Positions 1 through 6,675 of a stretch of DNA of 34,417 nucleotides are shown piece by piece. Below the pieces are notes generated by a model. That model was not told where the DNA came from and ran no database searches. It saw nothing but the letters and a program-made list of their open reading frames with translations. The number at the start of each line of letters is the position of its first letter. The stretch's first letter is position 1. Both the position numbers and the translations under genes were made by a program. Source of the DNA: an uncultured Collinsella sp. (GTDB lineage Bacteria > Actinomycetota > Coriobacteriia > Coriobacteriales > Coriobacteriaceae); assembly GCA_902494555.1 (NCBI GenBank), contig CABUTR010000018.1, forward strand, positions 1-34,417, read 5' to 3'.

Positions 1-447
1 GACGACCGACTCGTCGACGTCGGCACACGAGGCGACCCAACGATCCAGAATAAGGTTGAGCGCACCGCCCTCGGGGCGCGTCTTGGTCGATATATTGCGG
101 ATGAGCTCGCGGTAGGTGGCAAGGCCCTGTCCCTGACCGCCCTGCAGGCGGCGCTCGGGTGACAGGTCGGCATCAGCGACGACGAATCCCTCGCCCATGG
201 CGTGCGTGCGGATAGTCTGGAGCAAAAAGCTCTTGCCGGCGCCGTAACGACCGACCAGAAAGCGGAAGCTCGCGCCACCGTCGGCGATGAGACTCAGATC
301 GGTGAGCAGGGCGCGGATCTCGACCTCGCGCCCTACGGTGATGTAAGGAAGGCCGATGCGCGGGACCACGCCGCCCTTGAGCGAGTTGAGAATGACGGCG
401 GCGACGCGCTTGGGCACGCGAGGTGCTGCGGATGCGGTATCACTCAT
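1..447 (-). CDS. BrxD-like P-loop ATPase (DUF2791 family), partial at the left edge
   Basis: The first 149 codons are visible on the minus strand; the rest lies beyond the left edge. A Walker A motif, GRYGAGKS, sits at about residues 66-73. It is followed by a segment typical of the DUF2791/BREX ATP-binding family (ADADLSPERRLQG, then a GLATYRELIRNIS-like stretch around residues 109-120). The ATG overlaps the end of the TerB-N gene by 8 bases, so the two are translationally coupled; the AGAGGA about 10 bases upstream is a plausible ribosome site. In the families I know, DUF2791 ATPases occur with TerB-N proteins and a superfamily II helicase in predicted stress or defence clusters, so a helicase gene may follow off the window. 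ATPase activity is family-based; the biological role is inference. Confidence 0.85.
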   Translation of the reverse strand, partial: MSDTASAAPRVPKRVAAVILNSLKGGVVPRIGLPYITVGREVEIRALLTDLSLIADGGASFRFLVGRYGAGKSFLLQTIRTHAMGEGFVVADADLSPERRLQGGQGQGLATYRELIRNISTKTRPEGGALNLILDRWVASCADVDESVV

Positions 448-2200
448 GGTCTAGGTATCCTCTCACGTCTTCTTCGTAGTCCTCGATAATCTGCGGCCCT
501 GCCGCGCTAAATTCAATTACGGTGTCGCCCACCAGGTCAAAGAACGCCTCGTTGATGGTATCGACGAGCATGTCCTCGCTCTGCTCCGATTGCACTACCG
601 CCGATTCCGCCTGTACTGCGTTGTGCTCGAGCAGCGCGCGGAGATAGGCGTCTGCGGCGGGCGCGAGTTCGTTCGTGGCGTCAGCGGGCGGAGCAGCTGC
701 GAACGCGGGCGTCGGCGCGAGAAGCGGTGCCACGACACCAAACTGTTCGGTGGATATGGTCGGCTCGTCGGACTCGTCCTGCCCTGCGGCCGCCGCGACC
801 GCCTCGACCGTCGCGTCGGCTACGGGCTCGGCTTCCGGTTGCCCTGAGTCCGCTGCCTCGGCTTCTGCGGACGCGCCGTCCTCGCGTTCCTCGTCGATCA
901 AAAGCGCTTCGCGCGTTTGTGCGGCAGCGCTCCGAATGTGCCCCAGCTGGCTCAAATCGATATCGATCTTGACGGGCTGGTGTGCGGCGTCCCACGAAAG
1001 CCATGCCACAATCTCGTCATCGATAATCTTGGCCAGATATTTGGGGACCTTTTCTTCCTTCAGGGGATGGGCGGGGTCCAGGGCCAGGCGCAGGCGTTGG
1101 TCGCAGGCGCGCATCATCTCGCCAAGTTTGCTGCTCTTTTGTCTGCTGCCGTGAATCCGCATGCATTCCCAAAAACCGTTTTGGCAACGGTAGATATGGA
1201 TGGGGTCCAGACGGTATTCGCAGTCCTCGTGGCGCTCGGGCGCAAAGAATACGGCCGAGGCAAACATGGTGTAGGGCATTGCCGTCTCCTCCCCAAATAA
1301 ACTCGCCACGATGCCGGTCTTTCGGTGCGTGTCATAGTAGCGCGCCATGCGGACATACACAGCGCACACCACGTGGCGCAGATCGCGGTGGTGGCTGCGG
1401 TCGAGCCGCGAGCTACTTAGGTTGTACGTGGAGAGGGCGTTGATGGCGGCCATGAGTCGCTCCTCGCGCACCTCATCGGGCGGAAGGGGGAGCGTGGGCT
1501 CGGAGGTTTTGCGACGCTTAGGGGTCTGGCCGGACGGTGCCGGTGCCGGTACAAGGTCTCGTGCCGCGCGCCGCAGTTCGATAAGGGCGTTATCGAACAT
1601 GACGGTTTTAGAGTCGCGAAGCAGCTTGGGGTCGAGCCCGTGGAACACGGCGTAATCTTGCAGCCACACGCGCGCAAACCGGTCGATGCCGGGCTCGAAG
1701 GCGCGATAGACATCCCAAAAGGCCTTGATCTTGTTAAAACCATCGAGTGGATTATCTACGCCAATGCCGCAGATCAGCTCATAGAGATACAGAAAGGCAA
1801 AGGACGTAGACGTTTCCTCGACGGTTCCGCGGCGCACTTGGGCACGCCAGGTAAAGTAGCCGCGCAGTTGCCGGTCGCTCATGGCGTTGTAGGTGGGAAA
1901 GTACGACTTAAAGGTGCCGTTGTAGGGACAGTCGTCCTCAAAGTCGGCCATCAGCAGGCCCTGGCGGTAAAAAAGCTCGGCTTCCGAAAGCCAGCGGCCC
2001 GCACCGCCCTTGGGGTCATCCTGCCAGCGCGATATCTCGCGCATTTTACGGTACTGGTCGGGGAGGAAATTCTGCATCTGTCGGCCGGTTTTGAGAATCG
2101 GCTCGTCTGCGTAGATTTCGTTTGAGAAGCGGGCGGACTGATGGGTCCGGGCCTCGGCCATAATGCGCTCGATGAGCATCTTGATGTCCTGGTCGGCCAC
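440..2200 (-). CDS. TerB-N/TerB-C domain protein
   Basis: This 586-residue cytoplasmic protein starts at GTG (2200-2198), three bases behind GGAGGAG. No ATG upstream competes. The N-terminal part carries signatures of the TerB-N domain: DFEDDCPYNG at about 86-95, a FPTYNAMSDRQLRGYF segment at 101-116, then an alpha-helical FLYLYELICGIGV stretch near 136-148. The middle (about 330-440) is helical and may be the TerB-C domain. The last 150 residues are rich in Ala, Glu and Asp, low in complexity and probably disordered. No catalytic motif is visible. It sits directly before the BrxD-like ATPase, with overlapping stop and start. TerB-N proteins are known from tellurite/stress-type and phage-defence-type neighbourhoods, where they are thought to be scaffolds or sensors; the function here is unproven. 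Confidence 0.85.
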   Translation of the reverse strand: MADQDIKMLIERIMAEARTHQSARFSNEIYADEPILKTGRQMQNFLPDQYRKMREISRWQDDPKGGAGRWLSEAELFYRQGLLMADFEDDCPYNGTFKSYFPTYNAMSDRQLRGYFTWRAQVRRGTVEETSTSFAFLYLYELICGIGVDNPLDGFNKIKAFWDVYRAFEPGIDRFARVWLQDYAVFHGLDPKLLRDSKTVMFDNALIELRRAARDLVPAPAPSGQTPKRRKTSEPTLPLPPDEVREERLMAAINALSTYNLSSSRLDRSHHRDLRHVVCAVYVRMARYYDTHRKTGIVASLFGEETAMPYTMFASAVFFAPERHEDCEYRLDPIHIYRCQNGFWECMRIHGSRQKSSKLGEMMRACDQRLRLALDPAHPLKEEKVPKYLAKIIDDEIVAWLSWDAAHQPVKIDIDLSQLGHIRSAAAQTREALLIDEEREDGASAEAEAADSGQPEAEPVADATVEAVAAAAGQDESDEPTISTEQFGVVAPLLAPTPAFAAAPPADATNELAPAADAYLRALLEHNAVQAESAVVQSEQSEDMLVDTINEAFFDLVGDTVIEFSAAGPQIIEDYEEDVRGYLDHE

Positions 2201-2236
2201 CGCTCCTCCTCTCGAACGCAGCTACGGTGACCTCAT

Positions 2237-2242
2237 ATCATA
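2237..2242 (-). promoter_or_regulatory. Extended -10 element before the TerB-N gene
   Basis: On the minus strand this reads TGC followed by TATGAT, an extended -10 hexamer. It lies about 37 bases before the GTG start, which would give a leader of about 30 bases. No good -35 is present, which is usual for extended -10 promoters. The rest of the 87-base gap (2201-2287) shows nothing clear. Confidence 0.4.
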
Positions 2243-2287
2243 GCACAGCATCAAACAGATGTTCGAGATACCGCTGCGTTGATCGAT

Positions 2288-3004
2288 TTAGAACAGGAGG
2301 GCGTATATGACGGCGATGACGACGGAGGGAAGCATATTGGCCGTGCGGAAGGTCTGAGGACGGATGAGGTTGACGCCGACGCAGAAGATGAGCATGGAGC
2401 CTACGAGCGAAAGGCTGTCGAGGGCTGCCGTGGTCATGATGGGGGAGAGCGCGCCGGCAAACAACGTGATCGTCCCCTGGAACACGGCGACGGGCAGGGC
2501 GGAGAAGATGCAGCCGCGGCCGAGCGAAGCCGTCATGGTGCAGACGATGATGCAGTCCAGTGCGCCCTTGAGGGCAAGCGTTGACCAGTCGCCGAGCAGG
2601 CCGTCCTGGATCGATCCCACAATGGCCATGGCGCCGATACACACGGTGAGTGAAGTCGAGACAAAAGCGTTGGTGAACTCGTTATCGCCCTCACTGCCAG
2701 TTTTGCGCTTGAGCCATTCGCCAAGGCTCTCGATGGCGGCCTCCAAGTTGATGGCCTCGCCGATGAGCGAACCGAACGCAAATGAGACGATGAGCATGGT
2801 GGTACCGGTGGTCGCTAGCGCCTTTCCATCGATGATGAGCATCTTTTGCATGGTGCCGCCCAGGCCGATAAACAGGACGCACAGCCCCGATGCTTTCATG
2901 AGCGTGTCTTGGATGCGCGGTGTAATGAAGCGGCCGCCCGCTAATCCCAAAAGACCGCCCGCAACTAAAAGCGCAACGTTGATGATTGTTCCCAAGCCCG
3001 GCAT
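2288..3004 (-). CDS. DUF554 family membrane protein
   Basis: A 238-residue integral membrane protein of the DUF554 family (YqgA/YdfK type). The start is ATG at 3004 because AGGAGG lies five bases upstream; the frame stays open to 3061, but that extension has no ribosome site. The N-terminus MPGLGTIINVALLVAGGLLG and the following R-F-I-T-P-R-I-Q-D-T-L-M-K-A-S-G-L stretch are typical of the family. At least six hydrophobic segments alternate with short loops, and a charged loop (KRKTGSEGDNE) lies near residue 120. The family is thought to be transport-related, but no substrate is established. It is transcribed alone, with a palindrome just upstream (3074-3099). Confidence 0.85.
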   Translation of the reverse strand: MPGLGTIINVALLVAGGLLGLAGGRFITPRIQDTLMKASGLCVLFIGLGGTMQKMLIIDGKALATTGTTMLIVSFAFGSLIGEAINLEAAIESLGEWLKRKTGSEGDNEFTNAFVSTSLTVCIGAMAIVGSIQDGLLGDWSTLALKGALDCIIVCTMTASLGRGCIFSALPVAVFQGTITLFAGALSPIMTTAALDSLSLVGSMLIFCVGVNLIRPQTFRTANMLPSVVIAVIYALLF

Positions 3005-3073
3005 GAGCCCTCCTGTATTGATGCCAACGTGGCAATCGTAGCAGAACGAAATGCGAGGCACATCGCGACTCGT

Positions 3074-3099
3074 CTAATACGTTATATAAGTGGTATTAG
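3074..3099 (-). promoter_or_regulatory. Palindrome upstream of the DUF554 gene (candidate operator)
   Basis: A perfect 7-base inverted repeat, CTAATAC and GTATTAG, is separated by a 12-base AT-rich centre holding TATATAA. Read on the minus strand, the centre gives TATAAC, a possible -10 about 80 bases before the DUF554 start. A repressor of GntR or similar type binding here would cover the promoter. The role is inferred from symmetry and position only. Confidence 0.35.
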
Positions 3100-3122
3100 G
3101 AATGATGCGCAGCATTTAAGCC

Positions 3123-4553
3123 TCAGGTGGTTGTCGGGACATAGGGATAGTAGTCAAAGCGCAGTGTCATAAGCCGCTGTGGGGATTCAATAGCCGCGGC
3201 GATGATATTGGCATCGCGGGCACGATCAAACCCTTCGAGTTCGATCTGATACGAGACGTCTTGCATAATGTCCAGACGTCGCCAGGCTAGAAGTGTGTCG
3301 CCATCGAATTCCAAGGTCTTGCTTCCATCTGGGGCAACGGCGTATAGACGCAGTTTAGCGGTGGTTGCAGGGTCGACAACCGTGACCTTTTTAATTTCGT
3401 TTCGAGTATTCTTGGCGCCCAACAAGGTGAGCAGTGTTGGGGCCACGACCTCGCCCGATGGCAAAAAAACGACTTCGATGGATTCGGGAAATGCGATGAT
3501 GGCCGACTTGCGGACGGGCTGATTGGCGGCGGCAACTTCGATGTTCGCGGCGTCGATGACCTCTGTGTGGTCGAGGGCGGCAAGCACGCAGCAGTTACCT
3601 TCATCGATCTCCTGAGGATCAGCAAGCCCCAGACTGTCTGCGAGCTCGGGATCGTTTGGACCGGTAGCGGGCTCATTCGGTGCTTCGAAAGAAGCTGGGA
3701 CGCTGTTTGTCGGCGACGGCGTGTCGCCCGCACCTGCTTCTTTGTCCGTGCTCTCTTCTTGTATGGTTGCGTTGATGGGTTCGTCGTTTGAGGGGAGCGT
3801 CTTGGCGTCAAGCGCGGAGGGGAGAATTCCGATGGCTCCGGATCCGTTCCACTCCATTTCGAGAAGCGCCGGGTCGGCAAGAATGCGTTGCCTGCTTTGC
3901 GCGTGGGAATCGATTTCAATAGGGCCTGCCTCTGTCCCTCGTGTAAGGCTGAGTGATCCGGCTGGCTTCTCGAAATGAGCGTCTGTGTCTTTGGTGCTGA
4001 CGGCGTAGAACAGCAGGGATGCTTCTCCCGCCGCGATGGCATCGGTGCCGGCTTTGGTCAGCCGCAACGATGCCGTGAATGAGAGGGTGGGCTGCGTGTC
4101 GTCTGCATTCGCGGCGGCGCAGCCCAGACATATACCGCCTCCTTTCTCGAATAACGCACCGTCGAAGGCGACCTTCGCTCCGTTCGCCGAGTCATCGACC
4201 GAAGCGATGTCGATGCGCAGCTCTAAATTGCATGAATCGCCATCTGCATCGAGCACAACCGAGCGCCATGTGCAGACAGCGCACCCCGCCTGGGAGCCGT
4301 TTGCCTTGTTCGAACGATTGATATCCACGACTATCGAGCCGTCCGTATTACGACGAAGGCATCCCGAGGTTGAGATTGCGGCCTGTGCGATCGAAAAACG
4401 CTTGCACGCAATGGCGCTCGATGGATTTGGTGCGGAGCTTAGGGCTGCTGGTAAGGAATCCGCCATGACGGGAGTCGCCCAAGCGGCGACAGGCGTTCCG
4501 GTTGCGAGCGCGCCGCAGAGTGCGACGACGGGCAAAAGGTTCTTCGATGCCAT
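3123..4553 (-). CDS. Secreted Cys-containing protein of unknown function
   Basis: This 476-residue protein starts at ATG 4553 behind AAGGAG. Residues 1-26 or 1-31 form a Sec signal peptide (hydrophobic core LLPVVALCGALATG; likely cleavage after AWA or VMA). The mature part has nine cysteines clustered in the first half and middle (GCAVC, ICLGC, NCC), suggesting disulfides or metal binding. A Pro/Glu/Asn/Thr-rich linker spans about 245-305, and a beta-rich C-terminal domain ends in FDYYPYVPTTT. There is no C-terminal membrane anchor or LPXTG motif, so it is released or held by partners. It is the last gene of the five-gene minus-strand operon, 18 bases after the small anchored protein. I do not recognise the family. 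The position and size fit a tip, adhesin or enzyme partner of the smaller secreted proteins, which is inference. Confidence 0.7.
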   Translation of the reverse strand: MASKNLLPVVALCGALATGTPVAAWATPVMADSLPAALSSAPNPSSAIACKRFSIAQAAISTSGCLRRNTDGSIVVDINRSNKANGSQAGCAVCTWRSVVLDADGDSCNLELRIDIASVDDSANGAKVAFDGALFEKGGGICLGCAAANADDTQPTLSFTASLRLTKAGTDAIAAGEASLLFYAVSTKDTDAHFEKPAGSLSLTRGTEAGPIEIDSHAQSRQRILADPALLEMEWNGSGAIGILPSALDAKTLPSNDEPINATIQEESTDKEAGAGDTPSPTNSVPASFEAPNEPATGPNDPELADSLGLADPQEIDEGNCCVLAALDHTEVIDAANIEVAAANQPVRKSAIIAFPESIEVVFLPSGEVVAPTLLTLLGAKNTRNEIKKVTVVDPATTAKLRLYAVAPDGSKTLEFDGDTLLAWRRLDIMQDVSYQIELEGFDRARDANIIAAAIESPQRLMTLRFDYYPYVPTTT

Positions 4554-4571
4554 GGGGTCTCCTTAGCTAAT

Positions 4572-4853
4572 TTAGTGCGGCCTGTCCGTGTTTCGTTTCT
4601 GGCTGCGTTTGATGTGCAGACCGAGGCCGGCGGTTCCCGCGCCTGCTGCCGTGGCGCCTGCTGCCAAGAGCCATCGTCTGTCGTCTGTCTGTGCCAACGG
4701 TTCCTCGCGGTCGCCGCGGTCGAGCTCCGAGAGGTCGACCGTCACTTGCGTGGCGGCCTGCGCCTGTTCTTGCTGGGCAAAGGTCATGGCTGGCCCAAAC
4801 GCTAGGATGCTGACGGCGGCGGCCAGGGCGACGACCTTATGCCGCGTGCGCAC
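4572..4853 (-). CDS. Small exported protein with a degenerate sortase-type C-terminus
   Basis: A protein of about 93 residues. I chose GTG 4853, which overlaps the upstream gene by 17 bases; TTG 4883 is the alternative, and neither has a strong ribosome site, so coupling to the upstream gene is likely. Residues 1-26 are a signal peptide (RTRHK, hydrophobic core, cleavage after TFA). A short Gln/Ala- and Asp/Glu-rich segment follows. The C-terminus then shows LAQTD (about 53-57), DRR, a 20-residue hydrophobic span and a KRSQKR tail. This is the layout of a cell-wall sorting signal, with Asp where LAXTG/LPXTG has Gly. It is either a variant or decayed sortase substrate, or simply a membrane-anchored peptide. 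No sortase gene is in the window. Confidence 0.65.
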   Translation of the reverse strand: MRTRHKVVALAAAVSILAFGPAMTFAQQEQAQAATQVTVDLSELDRGDREEPLAQTDDRRWLLAAGATAAGAGTAGLGLHIKRSQKRNTDRPH

Positions 4854-5436
4854 CGGGCTCGACCGTCCAGGTGATCGTTGCAACCTGATCGCCTTCGCCG
4901 GTTACGTGGAAGATGTCGCGCGTGACGCGGGCGACGTTTCCGCTTGTCTTGAGCTTAATTTTGTCCGTGCCGCCGGCAATGCCCTGGTAGCCCATGTCGA
5001 AGGCTGCATTCTTGGAAAGATCGAGGCCCGTCCCCTGCATTGCGGCGCTTGCGTTCTGGAGTGCGCCGTCGGGGCCGACCTTAAAGTCGATGGAGTTTTG
5101 CGCGGTTCCGGCCTTGGCATCGGCGGCAATGGTCCAGGTGTTCATGGCGTCGATCTTCATGTTGGTGACATGGATGCCGTAGGCCGAATGATTGTCGATG
5201 GTGGTCGCGTCTTCTGAGGGGCCCTGAAGCGTGCCGTCGGCCTTGGCGACGAAGGGAATAACCGTCGGAACTTTGAACTCAACGTTGTCGATCTCGGTCC
5301 TGACCATTACTTTCGTTGTTCCAGCGCGCCCGGCTGCCATAGCTGGCGTCGGGGCGGCGCCCATTGCGAGCGCGAGCGCGAGCCCTGCGCCCACGACGAG
5401 CGCTCTGGCTCCGTTCATGTTCCTGGTGATGTCCAT
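4837..5436 (-). CDS. Secreted beta-rich protein, possible surface-fibre subunit
   Basis: A 199-residue protein with ATG at 5436 behind AAAGGAACG. Residues 1-34 are a long signal peptide ending PAMA, with cleavage before AGRAG. The mature 165 residues contain no Cys and look all-beta. The pattern VPTVIPFVAKADGTLQGPS, then a TIDNHSAYGIHVTNMKI segment, then a C-terminal ATITWTVEPG resembles uncharacterised secreted proteins of gut Actinobacteria and Firmicutes that I associate loosely with camelysin/TasA-like or WxL-like surface layers. That resemblance is from memory and unsearched. There is no anchor or sorting signal. It is the third gene of the operon, 90 bases after the membrane-tethered 169-residue protein. 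A role as a matrix or fibre subunit is inference. Confidence 0.7.
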   Translation of the reverse strand: MDITRNMNGARALVVGAGLALALAMGAAPTPAMAAGRAGTTKVMVRTEIDNVEFKVPTVIPFVAKADGTLQGPSEDATTIDNHSAYGIHVTNMKIDAMNTWTIAADAKAGTAQNSIDFKVGPDGALQNASAAMQGTGLDLSKNAAFDMGYQGIAGGTDKIKLKTSGNVARVTRDIFHVTGEGDQVATITWTVEPGAHAA

Positions 5437-5526
5437 GGTCGTTCCTTTCTATTCGCCGCGGGCCGTCCCCGCGATGATTGGACGAATGCTGATGAATTGC
5501 GCGCGGTGCCGCGTCGGCTGAAAAAG

Positions 5527-6036
5527 CTAGTTCTCGGTTTGCTCAACCCGTACCTTGACACGTGTCGGATTGCCGTGGCTGTCGAGGGTCTTGGCATCGA
5601 GTGCCTGAATCTCGATGTACGCCTCGCCTTCTTTGATGTCGCCGGCGGGGCACGTCTCGATTGTCTTGCCGGTCTCGACCACACCGGATTCGTACATGGT
5701 CTCGTCGTTTTGGATGACGCGGAATCGCTGGGGAAATTTATTGTCTTGGACGTTTTGCACGTTGACGCGCAGCTTGCCGTCCTCCTGCAGCTGAGCGACC
5801 GGCGCGACCGAAATCGTCATCATGTTGTCGCGGACGATGGCATCGAGCTCATCTTGGATTTCTTGGCGCGATTTACCCTCTGCCGTCGTGACTGAGGCGC
5901 CCGCTTCGGGCACGGGCTGCGACTGCCAGGCGTATAGCCCTACGGCGACAAGGGCGCAGACGATAGCCAGACAGACAACGATGAACTTCTTGCGACGCCC
6001 CAGTCCTGCGAGGCGGGGCGGCTTCTTCGCACTCAT
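5527..6036 (-). CDS. Membrane-tethered extracellular protein of unknown function
   Basis: A 169-residue protein with a basic N-terminus (RLAGLGRRKK) and one transmembrane helix at about 18-37. About 130 residues are predicted outside the cell: a short helical spacer near 50-70, then an Ig-like beta domain. The segment with YESGVVETGKTIE and EAYIEIQALDAKTL, ending in RVKVRVEQ, matches a pattern I associate with small membrane proteins encoded beside secreted surface proteins in gut bacteria. The ATG overlaps the stop of the preceding 98-residue gene (ATGA type), so translation is coupled. The single cysteine (ETCPAG) has no partner within the protein. No enzymatic motif is visible. An assembly or docking role for the next gene's product is plausible but unproven. 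Confidence 0.7.
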   Translation of the reverse strand: MSAKKPPRLAGLGRRKKFIVVCLAIVCALVAVGLYAWQSQPVPEAGASVTTAEGKSRQEIQDELDAIVRDNMMTISVAPVAQLQEDGKLRVNVQNVQDNKFPQRFRVIQNDETMYESGVVETGKTIETCPAGDIKEGEAYIEIQALDAKTLDSHGNPTRVKVRVEQTEN

Positions 6037-6329
6037 GCGGCGTCCTTGGTGGTATAGACACGTGCGAACGTGGACGGGTCCGCTCCAAAGAGCATGTGAA
6101 GCATCAGGCGGCGCGAGTAGATGAGCTCGTCAAAGTCGCGAGGGAGCTCGATGTTGTGGATACGCGCGATGTGGTGGGCGAGCGCCGAGAACGACTCGGG
6201 GTCGCAGATAACATCGGTGGTGACGTGGTAGACCGCCGTATCGGGGAACGCCTCTTCGTCGAAAGGCAGGAGATAGGGATCGTCGTCGACCTCGATGGCG
6301 ACGCCGTACTGGGGCCAGTAATATGCCAT
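6033..6329 (-). CDS. Small cytoplasmic protein, first gene of the secreted-protein operon
   Basis: A 98-residue soluble protein with ATG at 6329 preceded by GGGAGG. It has no signal peptide. The first 60 residues (YYWPQYGVAIEVDDDP, then TAVYHVTTDVICDPESFSAL) resemble the core of DUF559/Vsr-like nuclease-fold proteins seen in Coriobacteriia: WP-x-Y-x-V-A-I-E-V-D, then a strand and a helix. The charged and basic stretches between these elements in active enzymes are shortened here, so it may be a non-catalytic relative. This is recognition by eye and weak. The C-terminal part (ELIYSRRLMLHMLFG) is helical. It overlaps the next gene by four bases, so it belongs to the operon and may be its regulator or an assembly factor. 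Confidence 0.6.
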   Translation of the reverse strand: MAYYWPQYGVAIEVDDDPYLLPFDEEAFPDTAVYHVTTDVICDPESFSALAHHIARIHNIELPRDFDELIYSRRLMLHMLFGADPSTFARVYTTKDAA

Positions 6330-6675
6330 GGGAACCTCCCTGCTTCTGGGACCAAAACTTCTATCGGTTTTGGCTGTCGACGCCGACCGTATCAGCCGCT
6401 ACTTGACCAATTTCTGACCAAATGCTTGACGGATTGACATCTCCGCAGGTAAAAGGTGGCAAAAATTACTTCAACTTTTTTCGAGCGACAATCGAGCGGT
6501 CGGCGACGGCGGGACGATATGTGTCAAAAGCATCGTCTGCCGAGGAAGCCTTGCCGTTCGCCGAATTGCACGAACGTAAAAATCGCCAATTATGGAGACG
6601 GTCTCGAACACGTCGACGAAACGATGCGGTAACATCTCCCTGCAAACACTGTAGTTAGCTAAAGGGGGAGTTCGC
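6330..6675. other. 346-base divergent intergenic region
   Basis: This gap separates the secreted-protein operon (leftward) from the oxidoreductase/Etf operon (rightward), so it should hold both promoters. The ribosome sites at each end are clear: GGGAGG before 6329, and AAAGGGGGAG before 6676. In between I see four spaced TGAC repeats (6404-6438) and an AT-richer stretch (6450-6485). TTGCAC at 6566-6571 with TATGGA at 6591-6596 is a poor promoter candidate because its spacer is 19 bases. No RNA gene or convincing small gene is visible. Confidence 0.5.
6403..6438. promoter_or_regulatory. Four direct TGAC repeats (candidate regulator site)
   Basis: TGAC cores begin at 6404, 6415, 6427 and 6435. 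Three of the four read TTGAC, and the first three are spaced 11 and 12 bases apart, about one helical turn. Such phasing is typical of sites for cooperatively bound response regulators. The array lies about 75-110 bases before the start of the leftward secreted-protein operon, the usual distance for an activator or promoter element. No regulator gene is adjacent. Confidence 0.3.

Noticed and set aside
6422..6658. A 78-codon frame between the divergent operons
   Set aside because: It has no ribosome site and no motif, and it would occupy the region needed for the promoter of the 6676 operon.
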